From positions 33,340,940-33,404,939 of the forward strand of contig JACDQD010000004.1 of NCBI GenBank assembly GCA_019843655.1: a DNA stretch of 64,000 nucleotides, given 5' to 3'. The DNA is from Lethocerus indicus (Eukaryota > Arthropoda > Insecta > Hemiptera > Belostomatidae). A program made the position numbers and the translations under genes. A model generated the notes under the pieces. That model had not been told where the DNA came from. It saw only the letters and a program-made list of their open reading frames with translations, and did not search any database. Below, piece by piece: positions 23,801 through 44,852 of the stretch (position 1 is the first letter of the stretch; the number at the start of each line of letters is the position of its first letter).

Positions 23801-25876
23801 GCAGTTGTCGGTGATCGGGAGGTGCGAATATCAGAAAACGTGCTCGCTCTTGGTCCAGCTGTTCGATCAGTCGGCGTCGCTGTACCAGGAAATTCTGAGG
23901 AACCCGAGTACGCACCAAATGGACGCGTCCATCCAAGAAGGTATTTTAAAAAAAAAATGTTTCGTCTACCCAAATTTCTTTAACCCAATGGCCGGCTCGA
24001 AATGATCAATTTGAACAGATAATTATGACTACTGAAACAGATATTGGACGACGAATTTACAATTTACAAAACCGTATTGAAACCGTATGGGCTTCCACTA
24101 AGACGTCCCTAATGCTCTGCGATTGGTATTTTATTGGTGATTCTTGGAAGGGTTTTTACCCTTTACTTCTGTAGCTCTCTCAGGTGTTGTCTGCTTCCCA
24201 CAACATCACACGATCATAAACTGGAAGCCAGTCAGTGGAAAAATATTTAATAATACCAGTGATTAATGTTTGTTTCATATTTTAGTGTCTGTTACTGAAT
24301 CAGAAGATTGGTTATTTATTTGATAATTTTTAAATCGCTTTTCAAAGACTTAATTCTACTACCTTTGTAACCTTTGACATTTCCTTTCATTCCTTGTTAT
24401 TAATCATCATCAATGTAATAATTCAATAAGATCACGCACGCTCATTTTTGTTTTCTACAGGACGGCTAACATGGCTTGTATACATCATAGGATCTGCCAT
24501 AGGAGGTAGGGTCTCGTTCAACAGCAACGATGAACACGACGCAATGGACGGCGAATTAGTCTGTAGGTAAGGTAACGCGAACAAAAACGGTCAGATTGAC
24601 AACATTGAATAAAACAATGGGATTTTATCGATTCATTTTTTTAATATTTTTTCCAGGGTTCTTCAATTAATGAATTTGACCGATTCAAGACTCACGCAGG
24701 GTGGATGCGAAAAGTTGGAATTGGCCATGTTGAGTTTTTTCGAACAGTTCAGAAAAATATATGTAGGCGATCAAGTAAGTTACATTTTGTGCTTATGTTA
24801 ATGTATAATTGAAAGAAATGATGAGTAGTCGTACGTTAGTGCGGCTGCTTATTGTTTTACAATTACTAATAATACTAGGTTAACTTATTGCCACAACAAG
24901 TAGTGCGCTGTGAATATAAAGTATACAATACAGTATACTATCAATACGAATGGCCATTCCAAGAAATAGTTTCATCCCCTAACGCGACCCCTAAAACTTT
25001 ATATAACAGATTTTTCTCCGCTAATAGTAACAATATTCGGGCCGAAAATGGTAACCGCGCTAACACAAAGTATTGTAACCGTCCATTAGGGCCTTCTAAA
25101 ATTAACAAATGGTTGATATTACTTTCAGGTACAAAAGAATTCCAAGGTTTACAGGAGGCTGTCGGAAGTTTTAGGTTTGAGCGACGAATCGATGGTTTTA
25201 AGCGTGTTTGTTAGGAAAATGTAAGTACACTTTTTTTCGTATAAGCGTACATTTGTTTAGTTTGTTTAAAAGTGGCTAAATCACAGTTTACGGTCGCACA
25301 ATTGATATATATCGTGTAACCTCAATATCGATATATCAATATATGTTCTGCAGTCGATATTTCCTATTATTGGCTTATTTTGATTTTTGGGTTTGATCAT
25401 GTTATGCGAGTACCGAGTGTGTTATCCAATTTCGTACTAATGTTGGCTCAATTTTTCGAGGGTTTTGTGTATATCCTGTGTATGGAAAGAATATGTCTCT
25501 TATGCAAACTTAAAACATAAGTTTCATCTCAAGTCTGTAGGAGTAATTCCTTCCTTTCACATAATTTTAAAAGGAGTGTTCGTTCGTGCATATGTATGCA
25601 CGACATCATGAAATAATCAATCCTTTTTTTTTAGAGGGTCTAAGGTCAGTTGGAACCATATTTTATGATTTTTCCCTTTGTAATATTCCCGCTGTTTTCT
25701 ATTTCCATTTTCAGAATTACAAATCTGAAATACTGGGGCCGGAGTGAGCACATAATCTGTAAAACCCTTCAGCTGTTGAGCGACCTCACCGTCGGGTACA
25801 GCTGCGTCAGGAAACTTGTCAAGCTCGAAGAAGTCCAATTTATGCTTAACAACCATACTGTAAGTTACCTTACTGT

Positions 25877-25920
<44 letters not shown>

Positions 25921-28900
25921 AATATTGACAGGAATGAAAAAGTAGGTAGACTAACGAAAACATTGGCAAATATGACAATATCGACAAACAAACATCAACA
26001 AAAAGATGCAAAACAATACATTCAAAAATATAATAAAAAGCGAAATACAAAAAGAATGGGAATAACAAAAACAATAAGTTATGTAGGTACTTTGACGGAT
26101 TTATGCAATAATTTTTTTTTTTATTTCAGAGCGAACATTTTCCATTCCTCGGCAATAGTGTGGCCGTCAGTGAAATGAGATGCAGATCGATGTTCTACAC
26201 TTCGCTTGGGAGGCTGCTGATGGTCGACCTCGGCGAAGACGAAGACAGGTTTACATCGTTCATGCTTCCGCTCACAAGTGGGTGCCGCTATTTCAAAATT
26301 TCAAACACTTCTCGACCCCTCAAGGGTCAATTTTTTTTTAATTCTCCACCAAAAATTAGAAAAATGCGCTATTAGAAGTTGAAGGGTTACTTGCTAAGGG
26401 CTGCCGGGCAAGTTTCAAATGTTATTCTATCAATAATTTTGTCATTCCGAAATAGTTTCGAAACAGCCTAGAACAGTGGTACAGTCTTGTTGTTGATAAT
26501 TAATTTTTGGATGTGTGGACAAATGGTTAGCTCGTTCAGTTCTCTGTCCTCTTAGGGGATTAGTCATTGATTTTAAGATTGCTTTTGAATGAAATTCCTT
26601 AATCCTCTCCACCATCCCTCTCCCCCTCCCCCTCTGTCTCCCCCCTACTAGAGTTGGATATTTCTAGCTATTCCCCGTTGTAAGATATTTACGTTCTTTT
26701 GAATATCATTAAAAATCTTGGCCCTATTTTCAGGTTCGTTCGAATCGATCGGAACAATGCTGGCATCGGCCGAAACTCCGGTATTTGCCGCTGAGGAAGC
26801 TAAGAAGGCGCTGATCGGGCTCGCCAGGGATTTGCGAGGACTTGCATTCGCGTTCAACACAAAAACCTCCTACATGATGCTGTTCGACTGGATGTATCCT
26901 TTATTTAAAAAAAAAAATTTAAAATGAGCACGTGAAACCCACATAAAATGAAACTTCTTAAGTATTTATATTGGTGATTCTATCGAATGATTACATTAAT
27001 AATGATTAACCCACACAGACACTACTGGTCTGAAGTAGCTAAAATATGGAATGAATGCGAAGTAATTTTTTCCAAAGATCTACTGAAAACTGTTCAACAT
27101 ATTCTAATCCAACAAAATTGTACCGATATTTTGTATTCTGGCAAAATAATTAGTGATAATTTTCCACAGTAATCTTCCCAATGTGCCCAGTCTCTCTGTC
27201 TCTCTTCCCTACAGAGAGACCCCCCTTGAAATATGTTCTTGAAACCTGAATTTTTTTCTTTCGTTTTTTTGTGCAAAATGCCTTTAACTTTCGGCAACTC
27301 AGATACCCTTCGTACACGCCGATACTGCTCCACGCGATGGAGCTGTGGTACCGTGAGCCTCAGGTGACGACCCCCGTCCTCAAACTGTTCGCCGAGCTCG
27401 TGCAGAATCGGTCGCAGAGGCTCCAGTTCGACGTCTCATCGCCCAACGGCATATTGCTCTTCAGGGAGGCCAGCAAAGTCATTTCCAGCTATGGCAAGTC
27501 GCGGATATTTATCGTTCAATTCGTTCATATCGAGGTGTATGTCAGCAGTGTATAGAGAATCATCGCGAGTTAATAATTCAAAATAATTGCGCAATCTTAC
27601 TAAAAAATTACATTCCAAAAATATTGTACACCTCGGACACCTCAACAAAATTAAGTTTATTAGAGTACATTTCATTTACACAGATATTTATATATGCGTG
27701 TATTTAATTAAAATCAACGATAGAAATCATTCGCAAGAACTTAATGAAATTTAATACATATTTGGGAGGGGTGGGGTTGAAAGTAGCTTAGATAAACACA
27801 AAATATGCTCGTGTCACAGGCTATTCCGAGGGTATTTCAAAGCCAAGTCAGCCTCCTTTCTACGCAACATGTGAAACCACCTCTCCTTCATTTCATCACA
27901 CCCCTTATAAATCTCACCTGTGTACCTTGCTGGTGTTTCTACCGTATTTTGTCCATTCCCAGAAAGGTTAACATCGTTAAGCGATTAAGAGAAAAAAAAA
28001 TGCATGAAAATACATGGCAGTTTGTCCGGACCGTTGTATTATTTCGTGTTCACCGATATTTCATCTTTGGCTTCTCCGTATCTATGCTTGTATTTATCCA
28101 AAATTTTTTTTGTTTCCAGGCGGCAACATATTGACAGTTGATGTTCCTAAAGATCAGGTGTATGCGATGAAACTGAAAGGCATTTCGATATGTTTTTCGA
28201 TGCTGAAGGCGGCGCTCTGCGGAAGCTACGTCAATTTCGGCGTTTTCCGACTTTACGGCGACGAGGCGCTCGACAACGCGCTCAAAACTTTCGTCAAACT
28301 TCTTCTCAGTATTCCACAATCCGATCTGCTTGTAAGTATCCAAGCAGTGTTATTATCAGTACAGTATCAAAATATCGCCAATAATTTATTACCGAATTAT
28401 AAAATGACATTATCGATCAGTTTCGGAATACACGTTTTGTGGTATTCTTCAGGTCGTTATTTAAAAATGCTGTTGTTGCAGGATTATCCGAAACTGTCTC
28501 AGACGTATTACGTACTCCTCGAATGTCTTGCACAGGACCACATGAGCTTTTTGGCGACACTCGAACCTCACGTTTTCCTCTACATACTTTCATCGATTTC
28601 GGAGGGCCTCACTGCCCTAGGTAATCCCCCCCCCCCCTGTCTTTTATATATGTAAAGAATTTAAAAATTATCGAAAAAAGTACGTTCTAATTTAAAACAA
28701 TATTTATAAAAATTCAAATATCAGCTTTTGTTCGTGTTGTGCCTCACCTACAGACCAATTCACCGTCCATTGCGTTGTGTTTGTTGTTGCTGTCAAACGA
28801 ACTACCCTACCTCCTATGGGCGATCCTATGATGTATACAAGCCATGTTAGAGAAAACAAAAATATCGATCGATTAAGTAAAAATGAGTGCGATTTTTATC

Positions 28901-30271
28901 AATAATTTTTTCTAAAGACAGTATCATGGTACCAAATCTTGTAGCCGACACGTTTTTATTGCTCTTCAAGTCTTCAAGAAATCATTTCTTCCAGAAAATT
29001 CTGTCCGATGCTTTTTTCGCTTTCTTACATTGCTTGCCAATTGTCAGTACGCTCAGGAAAGAAGTGTTTCACTTCAAAGAAAATTTGATAATTTATAATT
29101 TACAGTTTTTCTTTTTTTTCGTCCCCTTTCAGATACGATGGTGTGTACAGGTTGCTGTGCTAGTTTGGATCACATCGTCACTTACCTGTTTAAACAAGTG
29201 ACGCAGAAAGGTAATTTGTTGTACAGTTCTTATCACAACTGAACTCAAACGCATTGAACTCAAATTGTATATTAACATCGTAATGTCCTTTTCTTTTTCT
29301 TTTCAATTTTTATATTAATTGCAGGCAAAAAACGAAGAGGTGTCAACCAACCTCAGAATGACATGTTCTTGCAAGTGTTGGAACTACACCCCGAGATATT
29401 GCACAATATATTGAGCACGGTGCTAAACGTTATAATGTTCGAAGACTGCCGCAATCAGTGGTCGATGTCACGACCACTCCTAGGACTTATTCTTCTCAAC
29501 GAGGATGTTAGTTCCATTACTATATTTATATATGCACTCATTATAGTAGATATTAGAATCGTACTCCATCCCGGTATTCTTTATTGTTAATTAATCTATA
29601 ATATGAAAACATTTAATTTGGAATACCTGTTGTTTGTGTACTGTCGATGGGAATAAATCCATGAAACTAATTCGTGTTTATAGGAAGAATTTTATAATTC
29701 GTTCTCCCTCCGCCGCCTTGACTATATACATCTTTCACAATACAATTTTTGTCTATTGTTGATACCTTCACACTAATTTCGTTTTCTCTCGGCCATTTTG
29801 TTTTCAGTATTTCAACCAGTTAAGGGAGACAATAATCCGAAGCCAACCGGCGGACAAGCAGGGCGCCATGGCGCAGTGGTTTGAAAATCTGATGGACAGT
29901 ATAGAAAGGAACTTGCTTACAAAAAATAGAGACAGGTTCGTTCTATCCTGAATAAGTGTGGCTAAGACGGCAAAATCCTAATATTTTTATTATTAATAAG
30001 GCCCGTGGGGCACATTCGTGTATCATTTACTGTGCACTGTCTATATTCATAGAAAATAAATATGAACAGTTTGAATCTGCCATAGCATACCCACAGGTAT
30101 TAGTAACAAGTAGGGAAAGTGATACAATAAAAATAAATGAAAAATTGAATTTCTTGTTCTTGTTCCCCCAACAGGTTTACGCAGAACCTTTCGCTGTTCA
30201 GGAGAGACATCAACGACTCACTGAAAGGCCCCAACATGACAAGCGCCGTGTCCGACATGATGACCTCATAG
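14846..30271 (+). CDS. XPO7: Exportin-7 / RanBP16 (complete)
   Basis: Importin-beta superfamily receptor that binds RanGTP and carries a broad range of cargo between nucleus and cytoplasm. Exons: 14846-14860, 16614-16854, 19243-19409, 19962-20186, 20675-20875, 21378-21497, 21704-21850, 22188-22360, 23747-23940, 24461-24566, 24657-24774, 25129-25220, 25715-25859, 26130-26277, 26734-26893, 27303-27493, 28120-28331, 28482-28620, 29133-29210, 29325-29506, 29808-29935, 30175-30271. All phases close, giving 3279 nt and 1092 aa (human about 1087). Recognisable blocks are LENLCKQLYE-like [11 protein letters not shown] and TLTKLVSRT in the N-terminal IBN region, [44 protein letters not shown] [121 protein letters not shown] and the ending SDMMTS. 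The first coding exon has only five codons (MAEEQ). Intron 16 uses a GC donor. Confidence 0.97.
17469..17524. other. Short perfect hairpin in XPO7 intron 2
   Basis: TACTGTGGAGGTT (17471) pairs perfectly with AACCTCCACAGTA (about 17509-17521) across a loop of about 25 nt. It is too short alone for a convincing microRNA precursor and may be a repeat relic; similar TACTGTGG.GGTTGTC strings occur near 35873 and 42447. Confidence 0.4.
20262..20560. repeat. Dispersed repeat family B, copy 1 (XPO7 intron 4)
   Basis: Contains TTGGAAGGGTTTTTGCCCTT, CTCAGGTGTTGTCCG and, further right, GTGATCTTACCGTTAGCC with GTCAGTGGCA. The first and middle parts pair partly with AAGCGGACAACCCT and AAGGAAAGGACAAAAACTC downstream, so the copy is partly palindromic. 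The same landmarks recur at about 24105, 38808, 39385 and 48418. No coding capacity. Confidence 0.55.
21990..22170. repeat. Dispersed repeat family B, copy 2, abutting XPO7 exon 8
   Basis: The right part, GACCGATACTCTTCC and GCCAGTCAGTGACAATTCAA, matches other family members. It ends roughly 20-30 nt before the acceptor of XPO7 exon 8 at 22188. The pyrimidine tract and branch region for that exon therefore lie partly in or next to repeat sequence. Confidence 0.55.
24105..24245. repeat. Dispersed repeat family B, copy 3 (XPO7 intron 9)
   Basis: TTGGAAGGGTTTTTACCCTT, CTCAGGTGTTGTCTGCTTCC, CACACGATCATAAACTGG and GCCAGTCAGTGG match copies 1 and 2 in order. It is shorter than copy 1. Confidence 0.55.
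27494..28119 (+). other. XPO7: GC-AG intron of XPO7 (intron 16)
   Basis: Exon 16 ends AGCTATG and the intron starts GCAAGT, the normal donor consensus except for C at position 2. The acceptor is TGTTTCCAG before 28120. Joining gives [17 protein letters not shown], which aligns with the conserved ITMYGNRILTLGEVPKDQ region of vertebrate exportin-7. The next GT, three bases on, would break the frame. Confidence 0.88.
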
Positions 30272-30748
30272 TCAACGCTGACCACGATGGAGTGTGGTTT
30301 CTAAGGGGGCAAGGAAAAACAAAAAGGTTGGGATAACACGCGCATGTGCACAGCTTAGACCGCTCAGGCCCCCGAGTATTTTCTGTACATATTGTGAGAG
30401 GGGGAGAGCAAAAAAAAGGACAACGAAAACTTAAAATTAATTTTAACTATAAAGAAACACGTTCTGGAGAAAATCTGCACCTAGACCCCGTCGGTTTGGG
30501 GTCTGTTTTTAAATTTGTACAGAGAGATGATGTCGCATCTTTTAAAGGGGTGCTTGGGAAGCAAAAATGTTTGTTATTCCATTTTTTTTTTCAGAGAGAA
30601 ATAAATGGCCCATATTTGTTGAGACTGTGTTTAACAAATGATGTAGCATAATACCCGTAAATAGCAAAGAAAAAAAAATATGGCTGCTTTCGTGAACTAA
30701 ATTTAAGTATATGACTGATTGCCTGATGCGCAAGAGCATTCAGAGTTG

Positions 30749-30782
<34 letters not shown>

Positions 30783-31196
30783 CAAAATTTCTGAAAAATA
30801 ATTGCACAAATCGTAATAATAATGACTTTTCAAAAATATTTATGTACTGAAAAAGTGAGATGTAAAAGAATGATATACGAATATAAAATTGTTTTTTAAA
30901 TCAGTGGAACGAGGAGGAGGGAGGGTCGGGCCCCCAGCCCGGAACTACTGAAGAGAGACACGGCGACTGAAAAATTCTCAAAAGTGACAACGTTCGCACG
31001 GATTATTCCTGCGGAAAGCGTCGACGGCGACTGCGGAGGGCGGGGGCCGGGAAGACTGAAAGTGTCAAGTTTCAGAGGGGACTTTGCGTTTGAAAAGTGC
31101 TTTCGCGCTTTGTCCAGTGTCCGAGGGACGCCCGTGATGAGTGTGATAATGAGTAGAAAAAAAAAACAGTGTGAGATATTATAAAACAAAGAGGAT

Positions 31197-31202
31197 AATA
31201 AA
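31197..31202 (+). terminator. Candidate XPO7 polyadenylation signal
   Basis: AATAAA lies about 930 bp past the XPO7 stop codon. Other AATAAA hexamers follow near 31290 and 31485, and one lies near 30600, so which one is used cannot be decided from sequence alone. Confidence 0.35.
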
Positions 31203-33671
31203 CTTTTGTTGTACAAAGAGCAAAATTATATTCGATCGTCCGAGATAGGGGTGGCACGGGGGGGTTAACGTGGGGGTGACAAATTGAACAAAGAATAAAA
31301 AAGTCTGTACAGTGCATCTATATTTAAAAAAATGAATTACTAATAATTTAATAATATTCTGTCGGCGTTGGTCCGGATTTTCGATCTGCGTCCAGCTCCC
31401 GTTTTAATACTTCGAATTGGCGATATCCGGAGTCGGAAAAAGAATGCACCAATTGTGGGTTCGGACCCTCACTAGAAATTTAGCCAATAAAGTTAATGTC
31501 CTCTAAAAACGTTTTGAAAATCTCTCAGTTAGACCGTTTCGATACAGCAATTGAGAAATTATTACAGTTATTGTTATTTAAAATCCTTCTTTCCGAAGTG
31601 AACATTTCTTCTTGACTAGTTGTCGTCAATGGTACAGAGTGAGTAATGTCAGTAACAAAGTGGCGGGGCTCACTCTCCCCTTGAAAACGAGAACGTTTCT
31701 AAAATACATCTGGAAATAAATAAATCGTTTCTCGATTGTTGTGGGAAATTTGAAGAATCTAATATCTACAAGATCTTTTTTCTTGTACGATAAATGACAT
31801 TGTTAGTCTGTATTTATTTCTGTCGGCTTTTGTTCAACGAGGTTTTCGTCATTACTCGAATCTAAATAAATTATATATGAAGCGTTTGGTCAAAAATTCA
31901 AATTTTGAACCTAACAATTTCCCCCCCAAGTTTTTAACATGTTGTGTAAGTGTCGAGGGTTCAATCCGTGCTGGTGTTCGTTTCGATTCCGACTCCGATC
32001 GCAAATTTGGCAAATAATAATGTATTTCGTGTTACTGCTGAAACGCACTGTTGTGAACGCTGCTTATATATATGAATTGTTAGTCTATTTTATAAAGAAA
32101 AAAATAACAATAAGAAACAAATTATTAGTCAAAACTTGAATGACAAAAACCACAGCATTATATATATATACATACTTCTATATATATACATATATATATA
32201 TATATTTAGCAGATAAAATATCTTTATTATTTCGATCGCTGTGTTGTTCCTCTCATTTGTGTATATATTTATGTTCAATTGTATATTGTGTTTTTATCAA
32301 ACATGTACGTCTTTTTGCCAAAGTTCAGGCTTAATAAGGGTTTTGGTTTGTTTTTTGTGTCCAATCCTGGTGACATTATTAAAGCCTGAATTTATTTTTT
32401 TTTCAATCAATTACTTTTTTTTGCCCCTCTCGAATATTGTTTTAAATGTATTTCTTTGTCATCATTGCGGACGACGATGGAAAACCTGGATTATTGCTCC
32501 CGACAATCGAGAGCTATTCTCCGTTTATAACATTACATTTTGTAACATTCCGGAAAAATCTATCCGGATGATTTTTCGCGCTTTCCACGTTTTGTTTCTT
32601 TTAACGCTTCCGTAGTTTTGAGAACTGGAAACATTTAAGAGAAACGATCAATTAGAGCTTTCCGGACAGATCGTATGCGGTATATGAGAACCGATGGCTC
32701 TATTTAAGTTATTCGGTCGCTGCCATTTTCTTCTCCAATTCCTTTTTATTCGCCGCCATCGTCAGGAGAGCGTCGGTGGGACGACGATTTATTTGGCGTA
32801 GATAATTTATTTGAAATGTCTGTCAACAATTGTATTTCGTCACGAATTATTTGAAATACTTTCGTTCAAATAACGAATTTATTTATACGTTTATACATTA
32901 TTATATTTATACATTATGTGCGAATAAAAAATTTTATTTAGCGTCGAAAAGAAGTGCTGCCACCCTGACAGTTGAAAATTTTTTTATCTTTTAGGCGAGT
33001 ATTATTGGAATATTTTCAAAAAATCGTTGAAATACGAAGTTTAATCCCCATTTCAAATAGTGTATTACAAAAGTTAAGATTTGGAAGACGAGAAATCAAT
33101 TTTTAGACTAATATCGCCCAAACTTTGGCGAAGGGATCGAGTCGGCGGTGGCGATTGGAGACAACCGAAGATGGTGAGAAGAATACTTTATTAATTAAGT
33201 TCGTCGTTATCGTGCGAATTCAAAATTTTAAACTTGAAAAATACACCGTCAACACTTTGCAAAAAATTATAGCGGTGATTTTGTCAGGCTTTTGATGACA
33301 CAAAAAGCCTAGGATCAAATCGGTAAGCGTATTATATTTTTGTCTCTCGTCGATTCTTATAGAAAACCGTAACGGTCGTTCGCCATCTTCAGGTGGCGGA
33401 ACGACGATAGATCAGGAATATTAAACGTATCCATTGAATACTACAATCCTAAGTTCAGCTTTAGTTCCATTTTTATCGCACTATTACATTGAAATACGAC
33501 GACAATGTAGGGTCCTACACTATCGATTTGTTTTCATATATATGCATATCTGCTCCGTTTTATTTCCATATCTTTCGATCCTTTGTTAAATGTTTAAGGT
33601 TAGGAGGGGATATTATTTTGAGAATTTACCTTCTTTTTATATTTCTCTTGATATATCGAAATACATTCTCC

Positions 33672-33724
<53 letters not shown>

Positions 33725-34555
33725 GTATATGATGGGATATATCGAGTGGAGAACATATATTGATATATGAAAGCGGACGTTGGGTCGATACATTAATGGT
33801 AATAAAATATTGAAATATGAAATGTTGAATATAATAAAAAAAAAAATGGGAAGGAAAAGGTTACGGCCATCGTAAAAATATTACTCATCGATAACTACAT
33901 AATAACAGGGAAAGAATAATGTTTGTCATAAGTATAACAAAAAAGATAGTACACGCAGTTGGAGTATAAACTGTGACAACCTCTAATTACATTTCGATTG
34001 AGGGTATAAAACACCAAAAACAACGTGATCATCGTGAAAAATAATATATTTAAAAGATAAAAATTTCACTAAATGCCTTACATATAATTAAATAATAATA
34101 ATTTAGGCGTTACCGGGTCAAATTAAACTATCTCCAAACCGAAAATTCGAAAAGTTGCATTGCAGCACTGACTAAAACTTCCTTTTCACTGTGGATTTCA
34201 ATCCAGATATCGCAAGTTAAATTTCGTCCACTGAAGACTTGGAAAATGTCAAATTTGACCTGGAAACACTCTATAAATAATTGTGATTATATCATGCCAA
34301 TAATTACAGCAAACATGCTGCATAATTTAAGCTAGGGCTTAATTTTTGTACTGTTCTTAAAAATTATTAATGTAAAATAAATAATAGTTTTAAACTATAT
34401 ATATATATATATATATACATACACATACCTAAGGCCTAAGAGTGTATATAAACATTTCAATAGTGGTTATACTTACACTATTTTTTCAAATCTGATTGAA
34501 TTATGAATTTTTCATCTTGATGTACACATTTGTTGGGCCTATATGTATATGTATG

Positions 34556-34598
<43 letters not shown>

Positions 34599-34885
34599 TA
34601 CAGCCTAGTATTATAAGCCTACAAATCCAAAGGAATGCTTGATCTAATTTTGTACTATTCTGAAATTAGACAACAGGATTCCAAATTTCAGAATAATTAT
34701 ATAAATAGGATTTTTTAATATAATTATATTAATAAAGAGGTATTTTTTTTGCAGCTATTCCCCAGTTATTTATATACCGCAATATGGCCGGTTATACTCG
34801 CTATTTGTTATGTTAGGCAACCCCACTACCAGGCCCACGATAAAGTGAAAAAAATTCAATAAGGAACACAATTATTATATATTAA
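31203..34885. other. Convergent intergenic region between XPO7 and HPS1
   Basis: No exon of either neighbour and no independent gene could be supported. It holds (TA)n runs at about 32160-32205, 33676-33720, 34397-34419 and 34558-34594, and a short family-A MITE relic near 33380 (GTTCGCCATCTTCAGGTGGC). The local GC rise around 32700-33190 has no open frame with a recognisable domain; ATG directly followed by GTGAGAAG near 33174 resembles a first exon but nothing joins to it. Confidence 0.4.
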
Positions 34886-34891
34886 TTTATT
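34886..34891 (-). terminator. Candidate HPS1 polyadenylation signal
   Basis: On the minus strand the hexamer reads AATAAA, about 220 bp beyond the HPS1 stop codon at 35110. The spacing is plausible, but the surroundings are AT-rich and the hexamer is common by chance. Confidence 0.35.
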
Positions 34892-35109
34892 TAAAAGTAT
34901 AAATAAAGGAAAAGCATTGGTTCATAATGTATAAATAGGCCTAGGATCAAATTTTCTAAACAACGTCCTAGTGTTGTTCGCATTGGATAGGAGGTAATTT
35001 CTGTGTTCCTCGACACTTCTGGAAAGGGAGCGATTCTTTGGCCGAAATGATTCTCCAGTACGGGATGATTATACTTTTTGAAAAATGTAAAAAAAAGCTC
35101 AGGGGTGGT

Positions 35110-44684
<9,575 letters not shown>

Positions 44685-44852
44685 CCTCAACGGCGGCCGG
44701 CCAGTGCTGACTGGTTGCTGAGCGGCCTACGGCGGCGGCGGCGGCGGCGGGGCGCCCCCACCTCCGCGGCAACCGCGGGTTTATCGATCCCGGCCCGGCC
44801 GGCGATCTCGTTCAGCATCCGGGAGTCGACGCAGAAACTCCCAGAGACGACC
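44685..44852. promoter_or_regulatory. 168-bp bidirectional promoter between HPS1 and SMYD5
   Basis: The HPS1 start codon (minus, 44684) and the SMYD5 start codon (plus, 44853) are only 168 bp apart. The gap is strongly GC-rich: a (GGC)n run near 44729-44750, GGGCGCCCCC, and CCCGGCCCGGCCGG. The two 5' untranslated regions and core promoters must overlap or abut here unless an upstream non-coding exon exists. No TATA box is evident, as is usual for CpG-rich divergent promoters. Confidence 0.75.

Noticed and set aside
25865..26074. Open reading frames with long IYIYIY or YIYIYI stretches
   Set aside because: They are translations of (TA)n microsatellites in introns and occur wherever such runs occur, on both strands.
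31440..31500. Possible tRNA B-box (GGTTCGGACCC)
   Set aside because: No A-box at the right distance and no cloverleaf could be folded around it.
33120..33200. ATG followed directly by a GTGAGA donor in GC-richer DNA, like a first exon
   Set aside because: No downstream exon in either direction joins in frame to a recognisable protein; kept only as a remark in the intergenic entry.
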